From a virus: a DNA stretch of 24,834 nucleotides. The stretch spans positions 1 through 24,834 of IMG/VR virus record IMGVR_UViG_3300044644_000261; one strand, written 5' to 3'. Every line of letters starts with the position of its first letter. The first letter of the stretch is position 1. The notes under the pieces are model-generated. The model had not been told where the DNA came from and searched no databases. It saw only the letters and a list, made by a program, of their open reading frames with translations. This document shows, in pieces, positions 1 to 15,000 of this stretch. The position numbers were made by a program, and so were the translations under genes.

Positions 1-3000
1 TAGATGCGTTGTAATAAGCGTTACCAAGCATATATGCACTATTAAACGCACCAGCAAAAGCACCCCCACCAGAAACATCAACCGCTTTCCAAGAACCACC
101 CCAAGCACTAGGAGTTACACCTAGACCCACATTCTGTGAGGCATTTACAGTAATCGCAGTTGTCCCTGCCGTCTGTATGTTTAAGATACCACTATTGTCT
201 GCTGTGGTAATTACACCACCAACTCCGCTTGTAGAGGCATTAATTATTGAAGCCATATTTTTTCCTTTATAAAACTACCCATCTAGAGCCACTAGGCACG
301 GTTACCGTTACACCACTTGCTATCGTTACTGCACCCACAGAACTAGCTGAGTAGCCTGAAGGGATGGTATAGCTTGCACCAATTGTCATGTTGTTAATTA
401 CTAACCCATTTGTTGCTGATACTACTGAACCTGTTACCGCAGCCGTTGCTGTTAAATTAGTTGAGGTAACTGAAGTCAAGCCAGCTAGTGTAGTAGAGCT
501 ACTGCCTAAGCTGATTGCTGTCGTACCTACCGTTACAGCAGAGTTAGTTAGCTGACTGTTACCAATGCCACCTAATGTGCCACCTAAAGTTAAGTTGCCT
601 GAGCTAGTGACTGTGCCTGTTAGCGTAATTCCATTGACTGTGCCTGTACCACCTACACTAGTTACAGTGCCAATAGTATTGGATTTATTGTTAAATGTAT
701 TCCAATCTGTGCTAGACAAGTAACCGTCAGTAGATGTAGTAGCCTGGCTAATGCTGATAGCAGGTGTAGCACCACCACTAGACGCAATAGGCGCTGTGCC
801 TGTTACAGATGTTACTGTGCCTGTTGTAGGCGTAGTCCATGTTGGAGTATTGCCTGTGCCAGCAGATGTTAATACTTGACCACTTGTGCCTTGCGAGCCA
901 TCAAAGCTAGTAGTGCCTGTTACGCTTAAATTTACCGTGTCTAAGTTTCTACCAAAAAAACCATCACGCCAATTTCTACCACTTGTGCCTATGTCTTTTG
1001 CATTGTTAGTTGCTGGCTCTAAATCAGTAGTAATACGAGCATTAACAGCTAGGCTATCGGCATTTGAACCGCCCAAAGTAGTGTCATCATTAACGATTAT
1101 ATTTGTTGCAGTTAAAGTGTTTACGCCAGTTACATTATTAGAGTCATCAATAATAACGCCTGAGTTTTGTATTAGCTTGCCAGTGGTCGTATCAAATCGA
1201 GCCACAGCGTTATCCGTAGCACTTGCAGGGCCTACTACATCACCACCCAATGAAGGTGATGTGTTGCTGATTGTAAAGTTAGGGTATGTGCCGCTTGTGC
1301 TTATGCCTGTGCCAGCCGTTAAAGCAACTACTTGGTCAGGCGCTGTGTTGTTAATGGTAAAGTTAGGATATGTCCCAGTTACATCAATAGCCGTACCGTC
1401 TGTTAAAGCTACAGTTTGGTCAGGCGCAGAGTTAGTAATTACACCTGTGCCGCTATCATAGCTTATGCCTGTGCCAGCACTTACTGATGCCCTAGCCTTA
1501 GCTGTCGTAAAGTATTCGTTAGTGCCTTCTGCTATGTTTGTAGTAGTTAGCACCACAGTGCCTGTTAAACCGTTTACAGAGGTTACAGCGTCAGTGTTGT
1601 CTATCTTTTCCCATACAGAGCCGTTAAACACAGCCCAATCGCCTACTTTCCAATCGGTAATGCCGTTTAGGTTAGTAGAACCAGCAACTGACACGACATA
1701 GTAAAAGCCTTTAGTGCCAGCAGAGCTAGTTAATGTAGGCGTGTTAGTAGATGCGTTCCATGTGCCTTGATAGTTTAAGTCACCCATTTGTGGGATTTGA
1801 CTTGTTGGCACTTTACCACCAGCGTCTAGTGTAGCTACACCCAATGCAGAGCCAGCGTCTAAATAGGCAGCAGTGCCTAAGTCACCTGGTTGTATAGCGG
1901 TGTCAGCCAATGTACCTTGAGCAGCAGTAGCAAAGCTAGAAGCGTTATAGCCACTATCCTTGATTAGCTTGCCTGTGGTCATGTTGAACGCAGCAAAGTT
2001 GTTGGCTACAGCACTAGCAGGGCCAGTTACATCACCAGCACTCAATAACACAGCCTCTGATGGTAGGTCTAGGAATATATCCTTGTCACCGCTACCAAAG
2101 TAGACCAATGCACCACCGTTAGATGATGACAGCACTGTGTCACGGGAGATGTAGTTACCTGCTGATACATAAGTACCAACACCAACTTCCCACTCGTTGT
2201 TTGTATTGTCTACAATCGTGTAGTAGGTAGTAGAACCATTGCCGATTACGGAGAATGGTTGATAGTTTGCTTGAGCGCCTGATAATGCAGCGTTCCCTGT
2301 ACCAGCGACAGTAGTCGTTTCTAATACTCTATCCGCTAGGACTAATGCCATTATGCCACCCCGACTATTTTACCGTCTGCGCCTCTTACCACTTGCTTAG
2401 GTTTAGTTAATTGTTGCACTAAGTTTTGATGAGCCATTTGTTGTTGCGTCAATAGGTCAGTGTTATGTTGAGCTTGTACGGCCACCATAGTAGCCATGTT
2501 GTTGTTAATTGCCTCAACCAAGCCTGATAACGCAGATGTAGGTTGCTCAATGCCACCAGGAGTGATTTCAGTAAGACCTTCTTGCTCTTTGCCAGCGTTA
2601 ATATCCAATGACTTAAGCTGTAGGTCTGTCTTAGCGTTAATCTCAGCCACAACGACCTTAGTTTGGTTGTCAAGGTCAGCTTTGTATTTCTCAAACTCTA
2701 GCTTTTGACCTTCCAACTGCATACGCATTTGCTCTAACTGAGCTTCCATCTGCATTTTTTGTTGTTCAGCCTGTGCTTTAATCATTTCAGGGTCTGGAGC
2801 TGGTGGTTGTGGGTTAGCAGCTGCTTGCATTTGTTTTTCTTTCTCTGCATCAGCGAATGTATCAAACTCACCCTCAAGAGTACGACCAACACGGAAGCCT
2901 TGAACCCCGAACTTGAGCAAGTCCATCAACAATGGAGTCAACTCAGGCACAGCTTGAGCGCCTTGTATGGCTTTCTCGATAAACGAGCTAGTGGCTTGCA

Positions 3001-6000
3001 AGAACTCTACACGGTCTTGTTTCTCTTGGGCTTCATCAGCGTATAGCATAGAGTCTGTAGCAATCTCAATGCGGAATGTACGCATAGGGCTGTCTTTTAG
3101 CAACTCAATAGCTTGTGGCACTAACTGTTGGTCTGTTTGACTTAGCAACTCTGCACCACCAATCTTCATAATGGTTTCAGGTTGGAAGTGTTGGCAGATA
3201 ATCTGTGCTTTAATCTTAAGTATTTGTGAGGCAAAACGAGCAACTTCGTCTTGGTAAGTCTTAAGACGCAATGTAGCGTACTGGCCCTTGATTTGTTGGG
3301 CAGTTGCTGTTTCGTTAGCGTTACTTGCACCACGAACAATGTCAGAGATACCTGTAATGTCGTAGATTTGCTGTTTAACTTGACCCATAGCTTGATAAGC
3401 CATGTTCAATGCGTTAGCAATAGGCGTTAGGTCAACGAACTCTACAGCACCACCTAAGCCACCTTTTTCAGCAAAGGCAGCGTAGTTCTTAACAGGGATA
3501 AGTGTATTGTTGTCACCCTCTGTAAATAGACGGCCTAGGTCAGCATTTGCAGCGTCATAGAAGCCACGAACCTTCATAGCGTCTACTAGACCCTTAATAC
3601 GGTCTGATAGCGTGTCTAATTCGTTAGCTTGGTCTTGGTATAGAGTGAAGTCAGGAACTGGTACAAGTGACTCATTGGTCAATGTAGAGAATATAGGCTC
3701 TGGACATGGGAAGAATTCCTCTAACTGCAATGGGTCTTCACGCTTGTCTAGTATCTTGCCCATGGATTTACTAATCCAATAGACGCACTTCTCTTCTTTA
3801 TCCCATACCTCGTAGATTAGACCACGCTTAGTGACACCCTCTGTCATCTTAGTGCGAGGCTCATCAGGTGAAGCGTCTAACGGTATTCTTTTCCACAAGT
3901 CATCAAACTTGTCTTCAGGGAAACGCTCTTTAAGCATTTGGCGAGTCATGTAGACCTTACGCCATACGCAAGACACCTCATCCCATGTCCTGGCAGAGTT
4001 ATGACCGAAGTCACGCCAATGCACATAGTCTACTGGTGTTTGCTCAATGTCTAGGTATTCAGATACGGAGTCGCTGTCTAGCTCGTCTTCAGACACGAAG
4101 GTGTCATCTGTTTCAATGATAGGCTCGTAGCGTATCCATGATGTACCACGACCACCTAAGAAACGGTCATAGACGCATGAGTTAAGAGAGTGGTAGAAGT
4201 CCTCTGTATTGCTTATCTCAAAGTCTAAGGCACGCTCTAGCAACATAGACGCAACACGGGCAACAGGGTCACTGTCTTTGTGTCTGCGTGATACATCGGG
4301 TTTAGGCATACGGCTAAAGGTTGCAGCCTTCAGAGTCTGTACATTAGCCCACAAGATGTTGTAGTGAGATTGAGCCGTAGTTGTTGTACGGTCATCACGG
4401 TAGCGTTTGAGAATCTTCTCTACACGACCTTCCCACTTAGCAAACTCCTTGTCGTACTGGCTAAACATATCAAGGTATGTTTGTACCTCTGACATTATTT
4501 GCGAAACCTTAGCCATGAGTTATCCTTAACCGAAGAATACAGTTGCGCTTACTGTGCCACCAATGACAATGTATAAGCCACTTGCTACTGACGCTGGAAT
4601 TGTGTAATAGGTAGCAGCTGCTGGTGTAAATGTTTCAACCACTTTAGCTGTTGTAGTTGTAGTAGCTGAATCGTAGATAGTGATTGTAGGTGTGCTTGAC
4701 GCAGCAGATACGAATATGCCTAGTAGGTCTGTGCCTATTGGGCTTACATTGCCTGTCGCTGATATTAGCTTGTAGCCACCAGTAATTACTGAGTTCATGG
4801 TTAAATCCTTTTAGGTTGTTTAGGCTGTGTGGCCCATAGTTCGTCTAATGTGACATCGGTCTGTCCGACCATAATGCCTCTAATTGGTTTGTCTTCTACC
4901 ACAGGCTTGTGTTCCTCACGCCAGTTGATAGCAGCATAACGCATAGCATCTGCCGCATGAGATGTCCAATCGTGTCTAGGTTTATCCCTAAACATTTTCT
5001 TGTCATCATCCCACTCACGCTGATACTGCTTGATAGCTTCTAGGCCATCATAACAACGCTCTTTATCAAACCATGCTTTAGGCATCATTTGTCTTACCGC
5101 CTGTATGCCATCATGTAGTGATAGGCTAGGTGTGATTGCCATCTTAGTTATGCTCAAGTGTTCGGCCAACATCTCAATGACTGATTTACCACCAGAGGCT
5201 AAGGTCTTAGCTCTAGCATCGTGTGGTAGGAAGTGCGTCTTGTATTTATAAGGCTTGCTTAGTATGTGTGTAGCGTAGTGGTCAATAGACTTGCCACTAG
5301 CAGCGTAGTAGTCAATGAAGTGAACCTCACCTTGTATTACTTGATAAGTAAACACCGCAGTATCGTCTGAGTAACCTAAATCCCATGCTGTATACACAGG
5401 GGCAAACTCATCATACTCTACGCCAGTTACTCGTCCATCTTGCTCTGCTTGATATAACTCACGACCCCATATTGCACCAGGCAATGCAGCATCAAAGTCA
5501 CACTCCATCTCTTGACGCCAAGCATCCTCAGATAGTTCTTGCTTTAATGACAATATCTCTGACTCTGGCAATATGCCTGAATCGTCCACTGTTATCTTAA
5601 GGGCCAGCCACTCATCGCTGTGTGTAGCCCTGTCGTATGTTTCCCAAAAGGCGTTACGGCCTTTAGGCGTTCCAATGATTACCGCTTTACCTTGTCTATC
5701 AGCCAATGCAGGACGGATGATGTACTGAAAGACATTAGCACGCCAATCACCATACTCATCACAGACGATACTATCAAGATAAAGACCCCGAAGGCTGTCA
5801 GCATTATCAGCACCAAAAAGCTGAATTCTTGCACCGTTCTTAAAATCAATGCGTAGCTCTGACTCATTAATGACGATGCCATCAATTACCCTAGTGAAGT
5901 ATTTAAAGTAGTCCCATGCTACAGACTTAGCTTGCTTATAGAAAGGCGCTATGTATGCTGCACGAAAGTCATTACGCTTGCTCATCACAGCTTCTTTAAT

Positions 6001-9000
6001 GAGCTGGTTGACACAAGCCACTGTCTTACCTGCCCTACGGTGGGCAACTATTACCTTCCAGCGCCTATTGCTATTATGCAAAGGCATAAACGCTTGACGG
6101 GGCTTATAGGGTATTACTATTCTTCCCATGCGTATATTGCAACACTACCAGCGTGTTCGTTTACTTGCGTTTCTTTCCAGCCAGCCCTTGTCTTTAACCA
6201 AAAGATTGCAGCGCTTGTGTTACCGTCTTTAGCTTGCTGAAACAATGTCTGCCCAATAGAGGCGTTAGCATCTACACGACCAGCATCTAACTCTTTCTTA
6301 TAATACTTAACAAGCGTATCAGAGCTTATATCAAGCTTATTGGCTATGTCCTCGTATGTAATACCCACAGCAGATAAGGTACGAGCAACCTTCTTGCTTT
6401 CCTCTGTAGGTTTATGTTCTTTTCCTTGAGCCATCTTTATAACTCCGAAAGATTGCCAGCTAAATGCTCTGCAAGCTCTACGCTCATAATAGCTATTAGG
6501 GCCACTTCTAGCTTATCTTTGTTAGCCATAGCGTCTAAAGCTTTTATAGCTTCCTCTTTATGCACATAAGCACCAGCGTCTATTGGTGACTTGTCGTGTT
6601 TGAATCTAATAGTCCAGCGTTTGAATATCATAGTAGCACCGCTTTCTTGCCTGTAAACTCTTCCCAGCGTCTAACTATAACATCACAATATTTAGGGTCT
6701 AGTTCCATTAGGCGTGCATAACGACCTATTTTTTCTGCTGCTATCATTGTAGAGCCAGAACCACCAAATAAGTCTAATACAATATCTGCGCCTTTAGTAT
6801 TGTTTAGTATTTGATATTCCATTAACTCTACTGGCTTCATAGTAGGGTGCAAGTCACTTTTTGATGGTCTTTTACACGCAATTACAGTAGTTTGTTTTCT
6901 ATCTGTTGCCCATAGATGAGCTGCACCCTCTTTCCAGCCATACAAACAAGGCTCATGCTTCCAATGGTAATCAGACCTGCCAAAAGCAGAATTGTCTTTA
7001 TTCCATATAAGAGTTTGACGGACTTTCCAGCCCATATCCCTGGCAGCACCCCTAAAATTGTAACCCTCAGTATCAGCATGCCATATATAAAATACAGCGC
7101 CAGCTTTCATTACTGCATCAGCAGCTATATATACATCTTTAAGAAACTGCCTAAACTCAGTGTCGGCCATTTCGTCATTTTTAATTTGTTCTCGTTTTTT
7201 ACTGCCACCTTCGTAAGCTATGTTATACGGAGGGTCTGTGACTAGTTGGTCTGCTAATTGACCATCCATAAGCTTTTCTACTGCATCTATGCTAGTGCTA
7301 TCACCACACATTAAGCGATGGTTGCCTAATTGGTATATATCGCCTAACTTAGTTACAGGCTCATCAGGCACTTCAGGCACAGCGTCCTCATCTGTTAAGC
7401 CATCTGTTAGCTCTACTGGGTTAAGCAACGCATTTAGCTCATCAGCGTCAAAGCCTAGCAATGACAAGTCTATGTCATCGTCTAGTTCTTTTAGCTCTAA
7501 CGCAAGCAATTCATTATCCCAGCCACTATTCATAGCTATACGGTTATCCGCAAGTATGTATGCTTTACGCTGGGCATCACTTAAATGGGACAGCTTTATA
7601 GTAGGCGCTTCTAATAGCCCTAGCTTTTTAGCAGCCATCAAGCGACCATGGCCAGCAATAATCCCGTAATTATCATCAATTAAAATGGGATTGTTAAAAC
7701 CAAACTCACGAATACTAGACGCAATTTGAGTAACCTGGTTGTCATCATGCGTTCTAGCGTTGTTAGCGTACGGTATTAGTTTGCTGACTTCTATAAATTG
7801 TATTTGTTGTGCCATGTTGCTTCATTAGAGTGGTCTAATGCCTCACAATAGAATAGATGGGCTACTCACATAGCTTTCACCCAAAAAAATGGACTCTGTC
7901 TTTAGGAGAGTCCGAACCCAACGGAGATTAGGTTAAATGCTTGGTATATGAATCATATAGACGCAACTATACCTGCAGGCGTATATTACCACAAAATGGC
8001 TCGTTTGTCAAGTAGTATTTAATATAGGTTTTTTTCTGTCAGTTTTTGCTGCAACATGGCCATTGCATTGTCGTAATAACGGTCTAATACTTTCATGTCC
8101 ATCATAGTCTTTTGGCCTAGGTAGATTACATAAATAGCATTACGCTGAAAGGCTGGCAAATCGTCTATCACCTTATCCACAACTCTTACGCTATGGTTGT
8201 CTACCTCGTCAGCAATGTCATCAAACGAGTGTACACCGCCTGTATGGAAGCCAGATGATTTAGACTTGTAACCTAGCTTGTTGTTGTCTGTTTTCATATA
8301 TGCTCTCCACATATCTAAATAATATATTACTCGACCTAGTTCCATTAAATGTAATCCTCGTATTTTTCTAGCATTTGATGCACCTCAGTGTATGGAACAA
8401 TGACAACCTTACACATACCTTCCTTGACAATTGGCCTACGCACTAGCCATATAAAGTCTATCTGCTCATCGTCTAAAAACACACCAGCAGCTTGTAGTGC
8501 ATCTGTGGCTTGCTTTTCGTAGTTGGCTATATCTCTGCGCCTACGGTCTGGTGGATAGAAAGCGTAGAAAACAGCCAGCCTTCCCTCTATCTTAGCTTTA
8601 GCGTCTACAACTATGTCCTGCACAGCCTCTCTAAACTTCTGTGTAGGTTTGCTTAAGAACTTGCGCTTGCCTCCGTAGTGGTGTGAGTGATTGGTGCTTG
8701 GAGGCCATGGTAGTGTAAGTTTAATCATTTGACCACCAGCATATCATGCTCAATAAAGTATTGCATAGTCATCCTGTGAGCCAAATCCCACATATCTCTA
8801 CGGTCTTGTTTGTTTAAAGACATTCCATTGTCCAGATTAAAATGGCATCTAGCACACATAGCAGCCACCATAGCATCGCTGGCCTTGATCCCAGTACCCT
8901 TACCATCACGCAGTTGGTTAGAGTGTGCTGCACATACTGTGCCGTCCATAGCGCCACATGATTGACAAGGTATTTCACGGCATAACTCCAAAAGTTTTTT

Positions 9001-12000
9001 GTTACGATAATTAGGCACTGTATTCACCACTTAAGCTTGATTGAAAGTTAGCTTTATATTTTGAGTTGTCTTTTTTAGGTATTACCCAGTGGTCTGTGTC
9101 CAACTCTTTGTGTGACCTAATAATATCGGGGCTAATACGACCTTCATAAATTGCATCCCGTAATGCTTGGTGTATTCCAGGATAATTAGCGTCAAAGTAT
9201 GCTCTTTTTAAGTTTGTTAAATCTTTACATTGCTTAGGCCATGGGAAGTTATCTTTTTCTGTTGTGTGATACAGCTTTGACCTAGCTCTTCCTTCTACTA
9301 TGAATTCAGACCACAAATAGCCTTCAGCTTCAAGATGTTTACAGTATTCCGTAATAATGGCTGGCGTTAAATTCATTTTTATAGCAAGATTTACTGCAAC
9401 AGATGGCTCATCTTTTAAATGTAAATACACTACCGCCAAGTTTAAATCTCTGCTTTCTTTTTTTAGTTTGTGAGCTTTTTCTAAATTGTTTGGGTTTGCC
9501 ATTATATGTTTCCCCATTGATTTGCCATAGCGTCAGCAATACCTTGAAATGTTTTGTTTCTTACTTTTTTAATCTCTGCCGATCCGTAAGCTAATTTTTT
9601 ACCATCAGCACCTACTGGATCACACATCCAAGATGCCATTTTTTTACCAGTTGGAGTTATGTAAAAGTCACCTTTGCCAACAACATTTGTGTGTTGAAGT
9701 AATGGTAAATTTTTAAGCCATAAGCAAGTTGTTTTTTGTGCTTCGTGACCAAAGTGCCAAGGCTGAATAATTTGACTAGGTTTTTTATGTATAGAACTCA
9801 TTATGCCAACTGGATTTTCAACGCTAATCTTTTCAATAGGCGCATTTACCATTTGCATAAAAAAGTCTATACCTTGTTGCTGTCTGCCATCTTTACGCTT
9901 TTGTTCAAAATGCCTAGCACCACTTACGGCAAGATGGGTGCATGGTGGAAAAGCAATAAGCATATCCCATCCGTCTGCCAATATATCCATTACATCGCCT
10001 TGGTAATGTTGTCCAGGCAATTCTGTTGGCTCAATATCACAAGACCAAGCATCATGGCCAAGCTTTGCAAACGCTTCTCTTACTGTGCCACTAAACTCAC
10101 AAGCTATTAAAACTTTCATATCAATCCTGTAAATAAACACCACGCACAGCGCAGTATCGTTCAACTTCATTCATAAAATTGTTAAGTTCTTCTACGCTTA
10201 AATCAGCAGTAGACTTTAAAGCATATATTGTTCGTCCATCAGGTGCTGTAAATTCATTGTAACCCAACCACTGATCCTTAGCCATTACCTTCCACCACTG
10301 GTGCGGATGGTGTAACCCATCTTTACCTTTTAAGCTTTCAGCCATTAATTGAAACAACTTATGTAGCCTTGAATTTTGGGGTAATGACCGTCTTTGACTT
10401 TGACCGCACAATTGACAGACTTTCGGTTGGCTTTTCTGCAACATATAGTGTTGCCTCCTTGTAATTTGAATCTTCGTATTCTTGCTTCCAGCCTTTACCT
10501 ATATAAACTTTACCTTCATTGGTAACAACTTTCCATTCTTCAGCATTGTTGCCAAAATGCTTGTAAAACTCTGTTTCACTAAATTTCATATCTGTATCCT
10601 ATAATTTACACAATTTCATATTTGTATCCTATGGTTTACACAAATAGTTCAAAACTAAACTAAAAGTGTAGACTTACGCATAAAATTAAACTTAAACATT
10701 CGCAGACAATGCGCATCAATTCCTCTGAAACCCTTATACAGACTTGATTAGACCGAATTAAAGTGAAAAAAGTGATATATCAAACGCTAGTTCCAAGGTA
10801 AGTAGCCTTTACACCATTACTAAACTGCACTTCTACAGCACAATCTTGTGCGTTGCTTCCATTAAAAAGCTTCCACACACCAAATCCCATAGAAACTACA
10901 GCAATAAATAGCAATGTTGCCACAATCACTACGGCTCTATCACCAGCTCTACTACAATTACAGTTACGGCCTTGATTACAGTTTTGATTACATGGCATAT
11001 CAATCTCCTAAAATTTTAATTGCCACACTTTTTCGTGTTGGCTTCCCTTGTATCGCATAGACGCTGCATCAAACCACAATGCAATCTCGCCTTCCCATTC
11101 ACCATGACGCTGCTTGTCACATATCAACAAGCAATCAGGTGCGTTTAACTCTTCTTCTTTCGCCTTGCCACTACGAATTAACTTTTCTTTTTTCTTGTTA
11201 CGCCAAACAGTCATCACATTGTCTACCTGGTTAGTAATGTCTGCTGAGCCAGCCACATCCATTTTATTCGGTGGGCTAAACTCATCCTCGCCTTTACGGC
11301 TGTGAGCAATCAAATGCACATGGACATTTAAATCCCTAGCTGCTGCACAAAGCTTATCCAAGAACTCCTTTTGAGCGTTCATGTCATCAGACCTTACACC
11401 GCACTTCATTAAGCTGTCAATCACAAAATGCTGCACACCTAGCGTTTCAGCCACATAATATAAAACAGCAATTACACGCTCACCGTTTACAGTACCTTGC
11501 TGGTCATACATATACAACCTGTTATCTAAAAAAGTAAAGTATTCACCAATAAACTTCTCTGTCGGTTTCTCTGTCCCTGTGGCCTGTCTAGTCATGCGCT
11601 GTAAGGTTGAATATGGGTGCATCTCAAACGAAGCCACACATACCTTAAAATCCTGCTGCACGATAGAGTTGATTACCTGGCCAACTAGCTGGCTTTTACC
11701 ATGGCCGTTAATACCTGACCACAAACTTACCTCACCTAAACGCAACCTAAACTGGTCAAAGGTCTTTTCCCAAGGCAACTTAACACCTTGCATCTGCTCG
11801 TCTTTGTAGAAGTAGTCTATAACCTCTAACTGATACTGGCTTGCAGACTTAACATTAGCCTTGTCTTCTTCCCTGGCTTTCATAAAGCCTTCAAAGTCAA
11901 CCTTAGGCAACATCATGCTTGCTCGTTTGCGCCTGGCCTCGTCTAAAGCCGTAGCGCCTCTCTCTAGGTTACTCATAATCTACCGCCTCTCTAATTCTTT

Positions 12001-15000
12001 CGTAAGCTAACTGTAAACGCTGTAAGTCAGTTTCGTCAAGCGGTTTATTTTTCTTTAACTCAAATGCAGCTAGGAGAACGATTTGCGACTCATACTTGAT
12101 AGCTTCCAAGATGTCTGTGGCGTAAAACTTCTTCTTAACTGGTGCTTTGTGATGCACTTGCTCTGGAAATAAATCACCTATGTCAACACCTATTGCCCCG
12201 ACAACATCAATAGCACTGCACCCTGCAAAGCAATGCAATAGTATGTGGCCGTCTGCTTCCTCTTTAATGGATAGGCTAGGGCTTTTGTCATCGTGAGCTG
12301 GGCAGCACGCTAGGTAAGAGTTGCGACCAGTAGACTTAACCTTGTTTAAACGGCCTAATAGATTGTTAATCATTATAAAGCCCTATCAATCATGTCTTGC
12401 AAACTATCTTTTTTTGGTTTTTCTTTTTCTACCCATGACGCATCAAATCCAGTCCATCCACGCTCACAACATCTAATAATTGCTTGCTCTGGAGTCCAGT
12501 CTATTTTTTCAGCTTCACGAACAATAGCTTTAAAAGCTCTTTCAGTAACGGGTTTCTTTTTACCCCTAATAGCTTGCCATTCTTCAAATAATTCTTCAGG
12601 AATAGGTGGAATATATCTAATCTCTTCTCTTCTCTTCTCTTCTCTTACCTCGGATATTCTCGGGACACTCTCGGGACACTCTCGGGACATCTTGTATCTC
12701 ATTGAATCTCTTAAGATTTGTTGTGTGTATTCGTCTGCTCTAGTTGCCATTTTCAAACAGCTAATTACACCATCAATATCCTCAAATAATTCCAATTCAA
12801 CCATGTAAGTCATAATATGCTGCACTAAATCGCTGCTTAATTTAAAATCATCAGCTATTAATTCTGCATCGTGTTCTAGCTCAAAGGTTAAGTTATGCTT
12901 TTCAACATTCCTAGCAATTAGCTCTAGACAATACCAATATATGCCGTAACCTTGTGCGCCATACTTTAATCTTAATTTTTTAAGCTTGGCATCATTGCTT
13001 GCATCTGAATCATGCTTAAACCATTTCATTAGTTTTCTCCAAAAAAAAGGGCTGCTACCTAGGTGGGACAAGCACCTAAATAACAACCCTGATACCAGAG
13101 GCATCAATAATCACGACTTCTTGTCCAAGCCATTATTCATACCACTACCGACATGCTACCACAAATGGCATTAAAAGTCAAGGTATATATGTTTTAAATA
13201 ATTACAAAATAATTGTAAATAATGCTTGACAGCTTCCAAGGCTGGAATATAATGTCTACATCAACAACGCAACGGAGATTAACATGAATTTAGATACAGC
13301 AATTATTTACAGCTCAAACCCACATCTACGAGGCAAAACATTTGATGTGTACTGGGAATTATTAGAAGGTCAATCAAAGGTTATGATTCCCGATGACATT
13401 GTTGTTAAGTCTTTAGAAAAACAAGATGACGCAGAAAATCTTTTAATTGGTTTAGATGCACAATCTGTTAAAGATGTAACTCGTTCTGTTTACGATGTAG
13501 TTATAAAACGCCATTTAGCTAATTACATGAGCCAATTTACACCTGAGCAACTTCGTGCAAATGATAATGCTGTAGCTGCTTATAACACTTCAAAAGGATG
13601 GACAAATGACTGATTACAAAAACTACAAACCTAAAACAGACCTAACACCATGGATAGAAGGCATTTGTTTTGTCGGTGTAGTATTGCTTTCAATTTTTCT
13701 ATATTTGCTATTGGTGGCTTAACATGACATTTCCTAAAAACATAGATTGGGAAGCTACAGAAGAAAAGCATGAAGCTGCGTTTTGGAACTGGTGCTTAGG
13801 TGAGGGCTACCATAACGAGGATTACATTTTAGATAACTATGGAGATTTGTTTGAGAGTTTTGCAGACGGTCTTAACGAGGAGGACTTTGTATATGAGCCA
13901 GCAACAATACCAGGCTGAAGTAATGGACGAGTTAGAAATGCAGGAGTATAATACCAACTTTGGAATAGGAGATAGTAGTGTCAATTTACACGGTAGAAGA
14001 AATAGCAGCGCAGATGGGCAAGTCAGGTCGCTGGGTGAGGTATCTTTGCTCACACGGCAAACTAAAGGCCGTTAAGAAAGGCCATTCTTGGGTTATATTG
14101 GAGGCATGGAAATGATTACGCATTTGCAATTGGAAGACGGTGTTACTTTAGAAGTTGAATACGATTACGAGCAACCAACTTATGCTTACTTTGGTGATTT
14201 GGAAGCTTTAACAGAGCCTAGAGCAGAAACTAAATCAGCTTTGTTTTTGGGTGTAGATGTATTACCTTTAATTCGAGCATTGGGCTTGTATAACGAGCTT
14301 AACTTAATTTTAGTGGCAAACATGGAGGCAATAGATGAGTAATGTATACAAAAAGCTTATGGATGCTAGAATCCAGCTACAAAATACCAAGCTTAACAAG
14401 TCTGGTCATAACAAGTTTGCTGGCTATAAATACTTTGAACTTGGTGACTTTTTACCTTCAATCAACACAATCTTTTGGAACTTAGGTTTGTGTGGCACAG
14501 TTAGCTTTACAGCAGACCTAGCGACACTAACAATTACCGACATAGATGATGGCTCACAGATAGTTATCACCAGCCCTATGGGTAGCGCAGCGTTAAAAGG
14601 TTGCCACGAAGTGCAGAATGTGGGTGCTGTTGAAACATACCAGCGTAGATACTTGTGGGTTTCAGCGATGGAAATTGTGGAGCATGATGTATTAGACGCT
14701 GTCACAGGAACGGACACAGGCACACCAGCAAAAAAGCCTGAACTTGAGCTAAAGCAACCAGAGTTTAGCAAAGAGGAAATGGATATACTGCATGAGTTAG
14801 CTGATTCGTTTACAGCGTTTGTAGCTGACGGCAATCCACAAGAGGCTAAAGTAACATGGGACTCACTAGACAATGACCAAAAGTTAGTCTTGTGGGGCTT
14901 ATTAGATAGCAAGACACGGTCAACATTTAAGAAATATCAAAAAGGGAACTAACATGGCACAATACGAACAACGAGATAACAGCGGCAGTCTTTTTAAAAA